From Liolophura sinensis (lineage: Eukaryota > Mollusca > Polyplacophora > Chitonida > Chitonidae): a DNA stretch of 64,000 bases. The notes under the pieces are model-generated. The model saw only the letters and a program-made list of their open reading frames with translations. It was not told the DNA's origin and did not search any database. The stretch is from positions 6,997,435 to 7,061,434 of the forward strand of contig NC_088296.1 of assembly GCF_032854445.1 (NCBI RefSeq). Reading direction: 5' to 3'. Made by a program: the position numbers and the translations under genes. Shown here piece after piece: positions 49,401 through 58,400 of this stretch. Positions within the stretch are counted from its first letter, which is position 1. Every line of letters begins with the position of its first letter.

Positions 49401-52400
49401 CTGTGGTGTGAGAAACTGAATGTGCCTGTGGTGTGAGAAACTGAATGTGCCATTCCGAAACTTTTCCTGAAACAAACTTTTGTAAAAGCACGTAAGCACT
49501 GTAGAAAAATGAAACTGAATGAATGAATAGAAAGGGAAAAAAAGCAGGAAAATGTCACAGTCAGTGTTGTAAAACGCTGTTGTCCTTTCTTATTTCAGAG
49601 AAGGCAGTGTGATTGTAGATTTCGATGTCAAATTAACAGAATCAGCCAATGTGACCTTAGAAGCTCTGGTGAAAGCTTTTCAGCAAGGCACAAATAACAG
49701 TCAAAACATCGGGGGCTATGTAATGAACAGCACCGCCACGGTTTTCATACGTAAGTTGTGCTGTTCCTAATAGCTTAGGGAGTCAGTCTTGGTTGTCCAT
49801 TTCTTGTTTGGCAGACACAGTTTGTAAGTAGGTACAGTTTGTAAGCGGGTACTGTTTGTAAGCAGGTACAGTTTGTAAGCAGGTACAGTTTGTAAGCGGG
49901 TACTGTTTGTAAGCAGATACAGTTTGTAAGCGGGTACAGTTTGTCAGCGGGCACAGTTTGTAAGCCGGTACAGTTTGTAAGAAGGCACAGTTTGTAAGCA
50001 GGTACAGTTTGTCAGCTACCTATAAGATTGACAGGTACATGTATTGTGTTATACGTTGATTAATTTATTTATTTATTTGATTGGTGTTTTACGCCCTACT
50101 CAAGAGTGTTTTACTTATATTATGACGACAAGCATTATGGTTTGAAAAAACAAAGCAGAGCCGCAACTGTTGACAGGTTGCTGGCAAACCTTCCCACGTA
50201 TGACCAGAGAGGAAGCCAGCATTAGCTGGACTTGAACTCACAGCGACTGCATTGTAAAGAGGCTCCTGGGTTATTGCGCCATGCAGCGTGTTGATTGAGT
50301 TAGACTCCTTGTGGGAATCATGCACTTGAGGGGAACACTATGTGGAGGGGAATTTTGCGCAATTTATTTTATAATATCAAATTCATTACATACATTCTCT
50401 TTCTTTTTCTGTTCTAGCGCCAGATGTTTTCACCACTTCCACATTGATCACTCCTGACTTCACAGTACCAGATAACTTCACAGAAAGGACTACAGCTGTT
50501 GTGACTGTTACAGAAACAGTTTCGGCTGTTACCCGTGTGAATGTGACTGCCTCCCCTGAGGGCAACGTTACAGAATTTACCACTTCAGTTGTGAATGCAA
50601 CAGAATTTACCACTTCAGTTGTGAATGCAACAGAAATGCCATCAAATGCAACCGATGTGACACCTTTGTTTAATGCAACGGATATGACAACTTTTATGAA
50701 TGGAACTGATATGACAACTCCTTTTATGAATGCAACAGATATGACAACTCCTTTTATGAATGCAACAGATATGACAACTCCTTTTATGAATGCAACAGAT
50801 ATGACAACTCCTTTTATGAATGCAACAGATATGACAACTCCTTTTATGAATGCAACAGATATGTTTACAAATGCAACAGACATGTTTACAAATGTCACAG
50901 AAATGACCACTCCAGTAATGAATGTCACAGAAGTGTTTACAAATGCGACAGACATGTTTACTAATGCCACAGGAATGTTAACAAATGCAACAGAAATGAC
51001 AACACTGGTAATGAATGTCACAGAAGTGTTTGTAAATGCAACAGAAATGACAACAACAGTAATGAATGTCACTGAAGTGCTTGTAAATGCAACAGAAATG
51101 ACAACACCAGTGATGAATGTCACTGAAGTGTTTGTAAACGCAACAGACATGACAACACCAGTGTTGAACATCACAGAAGTGTTTACAAATGCCACAGACA
51201 TGTTTACAAATGTAACAGATATGTTTACAAATGCAACAGAAATGACGACAGCAGTAATGAATGTCACAGAAGTGTTTCCAAATGCAACAGATATGTTTAC
51301 AAATGCAACAGACATGACAACACCAGTAATGAATGTCACAGAAGTGTTTACAAATGCCACAGACATATTTACAAATGCCACAGAAATGACAACACCGGTA
51401 ATAAATGTCACAGAAGTGTTTGTAAATGCAACAGAAATGACAACACCAGTAATGAATGTCACAGAGGTGTTTACAAATGCAACAGAAATGACAACACCAG
51501 TAATGAATGTCACAGAAGTGTTTATAAATGCTACAGAAATGTTTACAAATGCAACAGAAATGACAACACCAGTAATGAATGTCACAGAGGTGTTTACAAA
51601 TGCTACAGAAATGTTCACAAATGCTACAGAAATGACAACACAAGTAATGAATGTCACAGAAGTGTTCACAAATGCAACAGAAATGTTTACAAATGCAACA
51701 GAAATGACAACACCAGTAGTGAATGTCACAGAAGTGTTTACTAATGCAACAGATATGTTTACAAATGCAACAGAAATGACAACATCAGTAGTGAATGTCA
51801 CAGAAGTGATTACAAATGGTACAGAAATGTTTACAAATGCTACAGAAATGACAACACCAGTAATGAATGTCACAGAGGTGTTTACAAATGCTACAGAAAT
51901 GTTTACAAATGCAACAGAAATGTTTACAAATGCCACAGAAATGACAACACCAGTAATGAATGTCACAGAAGTGTTTACAAATGCTACAGAAATGTTTACA
52001 AACACTACAGAAATGACAACACTAGTAATGAATGTCACAGAAGTGCTCACAAATGCAACAGAAATGTCTACAAATGCTACAGAAATGTTTACAAACGCTA
52101 CAGAAATGACGACACCAGTAATGACATCAGTAATGAATGTCACAGAAGTGTTTACTAATGCAACAGAAATGTTTACAAATGCAACAAAAATGACGACACC
52201 AGTAATGAATGTCACAGAAGTGTTTACAAATGCAACAGAAATGTTTACAAATGCAACAGAAATGACAACACCAGTAATGAATGTCACAGAAGTGTTTACA
52301 AATGCAACAGAAATGTTTACAAATGCCACAGAAATGACAACACCAGTAATAAATGCTACAGAAATAACATCGACATCAGTTGTAAATGTCACTGAAATCT

Positions 52401-55400
52401 CCACTGCACCCACTACTAATGCTACAGAAAAACCTGCTAATGTCACAGATGTGATCCCAACAACTAACGTAACCCAAACAACCACCGAAGCAAGTACCAA
52501 CGCTACCACTGATGTCATTATTCCCGTCACCTTGACAACTGTTGGTGCAACCAAGGCAACAAATGGAACTGTGGTCATCCCAGTTACCACTACTGTGGAA
52601 CCAACAACAACCGTTCCCATAGTAACGGAGGTGGTGATACTGGGATCTTTTCGTATCGTTGAAGGAGCTACTTGGGAGGAGAGTTTGAGTAGTGAAGATT
52701 CAACAGCTTATAAAACTCTTAACAATAACTTAACCACAGAGGTAAGACTTACAAAAAACTTTCCAATGAAAAACTTGGTGAAGCTTAGTGGCTGTCCGTC
52801 AGTAATATTGGCTGGAAGCTTGTGCCCACTTGTATGAATCCTACATAACGTTGTGAGCATGGAACGATCACAGTGAAGTAATGCCTAAATTGCTGGTGGC
52901 CATGGTACAGTAGTCATAATGCTAAGAAGGCTTCGTGCAAGCTGGCCTAGACCGTTAACCCTTGAAGAGGCTGAGGCCGACTTTTGTGTGACTCCCTTCA
53001 TTTGGTAAATCACTGTAAATCACTGTAGATGGGTAAACCAGGTATAAAATGTTTCGGCTGAATTTCGTGTGGATGGAAAATTGATGCAAGAATATTTACT
53101 CTACAAATTTAGCTGTCTGCATGTTCAAGTTGAAAGTGAAGTCAGATGTGGTATCAAACAAATAGGTGTATGTGTGAAGTAAACCTTTCATTTGGGATGA
53201 ATTATTTACATTTGAAGAGGTATTATTTTTGATAAGCTATAACATTCGTTTATATATTACACTTATTACATTTGATCAGTTATTACACCTGATCAGTTAT
53301 TACACCTGATCAGTTATTATATTTGATCAGTTATTACATATGATCACTTATTGCACTTGATCACTTATTGCACTCGATCACTTATTGCACTTGATCATTT
53401 ATTACATACAATTAGTTTTTACATATGATCAGTGTTTACATTTGATCAGTTATTATATTTGATCAGGTATTGCATTCGATCAGTTATTAAATTTCTGTTT
53501 TATCTTTTTGTGTCTCTAGCTGACAGATATCTATAGCCCTACATACCCTCTTCTTGGAATTAACAACATGGCTTTCAGGTGAGAAAAGAATCGGGCTTGA
53601 ACTCGTCAGCAAACCTTTGACATTCTGAATCAAATACTTCCATGGCACTGCATTTTTGTAAAACTTGAAAACTTGAAAAAGTTTTGCCTGTAAATTTTCA
53701 AGATCCCAAATTGATAACATACATGTACAGACAATTATAATGTGCAAGTTTGGTCGCTATGTCACTTCACATGGAAAAATGGAATTTCGCATTACCGCTC
53801 TATCCCTCTTCTTGTTCTACAGCCAAGGCAGCGTGGCAGTGTCGTATAAAGCCAATTTTAACAGCTCAATGTCCGCAACAGCTGAAGATGTTCAGCAAAC
53901 ATTCCTTAATGGTCTTGTGGATGGGAAAAAACTCGGCAAATACACCATTGATGTGGACTCAGTGCGACATGAAGGTAACTCACACTGGTTTGGAACCTCA
54001 CGAATTATGTTAGACTTATGCAGATCAAATGTTACTCTTGTTTTTCAACTGGATAAACTACCCATAAACTACCCATAAACTACCCATAAACTACCCATTA
54101 AAATGCATTCAAATCCCATTAAATATGTGTTAATTAATGAATTTTCATGAATTTAACCATTAATTTTTTGGATAGCCGTCCATTGAATTCAACTGTAACC
54201 ACTGAATTTTGTTTGCATGAGTCATTTTATCCCAAGTCATATATTTTATCACCAATGCTTCTGTTAAAAAAAGAAAACAATTGATTTAAATGGACCTTGA
54301 ATTTGTCGTTTTGGAAATTTCCCTTTCACATAAATTTTCACATAAATATAGGGGTTTAAATAAAGAAATAAAGAAATAAATGCTAAGGTCAACATCTTGA
54401 CCCCACTTACGTGCACGACCAAACGCGCCTTTTTCTCGTGTGTGCCGTGAGGCAGTTGTCTGCGGGGGAAAAACAGTTGAGAAGGAAACAGTTTACCAGT
54501 GATGATTGCATAATGCGAACACAAGCCGACGATCGGCATTGATGGATATGGAGGTTCTGCTACGAAAAAAAGGTAAGTTATGCGCGAATTAAACACTGTG
54601 TTTTGAGTAAGCATGAAATTGTTTTATTTATCTTGAAGTTATATATCCCCATATACATACTGTATATATACAATTATTATTATAATAAATAAAATCATAA
54701 ATTTTCTGACTATTGACTTGTAGGCCAATGTACCAGTATAACCTTACGGTACCGTGTACTGATTTTCTTTCAGTTTGATTTCGTCAGTATTCTCTGTAAA
54801 AAAAATGTTCTCGAATATTACCAATTCTCCACACAGTCTGAGTAAAATCTTTGTTGTTTTGATATATTTATTTATTTATTTATTTGATTGGTGTTTTATG
54901 CCGTACTCAAGAATATTTCCCTTATATGACAACGGCCAGCATTATGGTGGTAGGAAACCGGGCACATCCCTGGAAAAACCCATGACCTTCTGCAGGTTGT
55001 TGGCAGACATAGAAGACTTAATATAAAGGGAGATAACTCATGGTTAAACGCAATAAACCCAGAGAATAAGAAAATGATAGCTTCCGTACTAATATTACAA
55101 TCAAGCTACTACCCATACATGTGGCTGGCTGTCTAGTAAGATTTTTGAGATGTGTAAGACATTAAGATTTTTTTTTTCTGACTCTTAACAGTGTTCTCTT
55201 GAAATTTTAAACAACTTCAACTAGCCTAATTAATTTCCTGTGGTTTGTACAGAAACAGTCTTTCATCTGAGAGAAAATTATTTTAAACAAAACTGAGCTG
55301 GCGCGACCGTGGTGTCACTTTTCTGATTTAGGGTTGAAGCGATTCATTTTCATTCATGAGATTTGTGCTCTTTTTGGAGGAATTTGTCTTTATACAAAAA

Positions 55401-58400
55401 ATGCATCAGAGAAATGTTCAGAATTTACTTCAGAAATGCTAAAAATGTCAAAATGATGAGTATGACATACAGTTTCCTCTTTTGTACATGCACATTTTAA
55501 GGCAAATAGTTGCCAAAGCCATGTCCCATCTCCCTGAAATGAAAGAACTTTAACATTTTACATTGTTGCACATTTGACCAAGAATTTTTTGTATAACATC
55601 TTGTTGGAAATTGAGGTGAAATCTATAGTTTGGGATGTAGATACATATATGTATAATGATTTTAGCAGTAATAATCAAAGTAAATAATAAGCTCTCTTCT
55701 CTCACTCTTTTTTTTTTTTTTTGTCTTTCAAATTGCTGCAAGTTGGTGTATCCAGACTCGGAGAAACACAACGCAAAAAGAGGAATCCAACAACCTTCAC
55801 AATGATTTCAAAAACAATTTTGATGTTATGCAGCTCCTTTCCATGAGATTTTGCTGCGCCAAAAAGGCAAGCCCACACAGGCTCTTCAACAGAGGGCTAA
55901 ACCATACAGCTATTCAGGCCAAGATGTGGAAGAAAACCCTACAGCTAATCGCCGATAAACCTTTGAAGAAAAGATAGATCTGTAGATAAATTTAAACCAT
56001 CTGTTTGCATGGTTGAAACTAAGGCTGTGATGAAATATTTTGGAAAAGTCTAGAAAAGCACTCACAGAATCGCTGAAAAGATCTGAAATACAAGGAGTGT
56101 GGAAAATGGATTCTTCTCAAATGGCATCCAGTGCTCCCGTAGAGATGAAGCTGGTCCACAGGAAAATGAAACTGCGGAAATCATAAGAACTGGAATGTCC
56201 AAGCCAACGGAAAATGTCACTGTCCTTCAGTGATGAGAATGGAGACATTCGTGATTTCAGTAACGCATGTAATCGAAATTGATCCGCAGATCCACACCTG
56301 TCTGAATTAGGAAGCGAGGGTGTATCATTCATCAGAGGTCAAGGACAAGCGAGGTGTATCATTCATCAGAGGTCAAGGACAAGCGAGGTGTATCATTCAT
56401 CAGAGGTCAAGGACACGAGGTCAAGCAAACTCCTTGGCTGATGTTGAGCTGATACACTGGAGTTCAGGACAAATGTTTAGGAGCAGACTAACCATGCTCT
56501 CAAGAATTACACGCATGCATGTGTAGGATGTGTATTTGATACGTGTTAATTTGCTGTAATGGAACATGAAGCATGTTGACGATTGTACACTGAAATGTTA
56601 ACACTTGTTAACATAGCAGAAGCTTGATGACTGACTTGTTAAAGGTATTGAATTCCCTTGGATTATTACATGTAAGTAAGTACGTGTACTTTTTGATGCA
56701 AAATCTCGTATTTGAACTGTATCAGTTTATATATTTGTATTTTGACAGATAAAATTGAAAACAGAAGAAAATTAATAAAATATTCAATTTACACTTTATA
56801 TAATGTTGCAGTTTGTTCTGACTACGTATTTCCTTACTTCTCAAATCCTTAACCATTTCACCTGTACAGTCCTCTCAGATTTGGATAAGTTTTTACATTT
56901 AACTGAACATGTAATTAAGTTCTGAATATCCCAAATTTCTGATATTCTTTAGATATTTATTAATTACTTATTTTATTACTTACCGATCTGTGGTTGGGGA
57001 TTCATGTAAAATTCTAACATTCTGAATTCTAAAAGAAACGCAAATTTTTCCAATGTCAAATTGGAAGTACATTCTGAGTAATCAAAAGTGTGTAGATATG
57101 TAATGGATGTTCCAGAGAGTGTTTTTCAATTTTAAAGATCATGAGAATTTTCTGCAAACTCAGCAACCGTGGTGTCAGGCAGCACAATGTTGTACTGGTT
57201 TTAATTTTCATATTCCTCGTGAAGTGTTTGCTAGTTGAGTTGAATGTGCTTTGTTTTCACAAGATTCTTGGTCTGAGAATGCTTCTTAAGGAACACAAAT
57301 CGCAGAACTGTTGCATTCGCATTTTGATGCAGCAGTGACCATGCCACGTCTGAGCGCTGATTGAGGCAACATTGAGACAGGTTGTAACGTCTCATGTGTC
57401 GCCAGGCATTATCGTACTCATCAGCCCACTGTACACAGACTGCTTGACCATTACCAGCAGACAAACACTGTTAATGACTGTGCTCGGAGGAGTCGACCTC
57501 GTGTGATGTCAAACCGTCAAGACCGTTTCGTTGTCAATTCCCATCGTCCGAATCAGTTTTTGAAAGCAGCCATTACAGCTCGAAACACTGTTGGAACAAC
57601 AAACCAACCCATCAGCACCAATAAAGTAAGTCGCCTACTCAAACAACGGTTCATGTTGCCGTTGACCTTATGTTGGTTCACGTTTGACTCCATGTCACAG
57701 ATGCGCTCGACTTAACTGGGCCACAGGTCATCGGAACAAGCGCAGTGGGCCAATGGCAGAACATCGTCTTTTGGGATGAAAATCGATTTTGCATCTACAC
57801 ATTTGACGGCTGAGTGAGGGTATGGCGACATAGAGGTGAATGGTTCAGTGATCCATGTATATTGGAGAATGACCGTTGGGGAGGGCCTTCTGTCATGCTT
57901 CTGGGGGCAATCAACTGGGGACATCACGTTCTGTCTGTGAGCTTCCAAAACAATGGACAGGGAAGTGGTAGAGGCCTCACGAAGCAGCACTATGTCGATG
58001 AAGTGTTGAGGCCTGTAGTCGTTCCATTTTTTGCTCGAAGACACAATCGTGTTCTACAGCAAGATAATGCAAGAGCACACGTTGCAAGATTGACATTTCT
58101 ACTGAACTATGGCATCCAGACGATGGATGGCCAGCCGTTAGTCCGGATTTAAGTCCTATTGAGCACCTGTGGGATGAAATTGAATGTCACATTCGCCATC
58201 AGCTCATGCAGCCAGTTACCTTGCAACAACTGCAACAAGGCGTCGTTGACACTTACGATAACATTCCTTGGAGGTTCATCTGCGGTCTTTCAACAGCATG
58301 GGTAGAAGATGTGCTGCTGTTGTTGATGCTAATGAGGGGTCACACTCCTTATTGACGTAATTTTTATTCCATCAGAAAAACAATTCCCAAAGGCGTGGCT

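Noticed and set aside
50386-52620. Minus-strand 744-codon frame opposite the module 4 exon
   Set aside because: Same cause: the 15- to 72-bp units lack stops on the complement. It has no start context and no domain.
55725-55978. Open stretch ending KPLKKR before the transmembrane exon
   Set aside because: The pyrimidine tract is tempting, but the acceptor is AAG and the stop would remove the membrane anchor. There is no support beyond openness.
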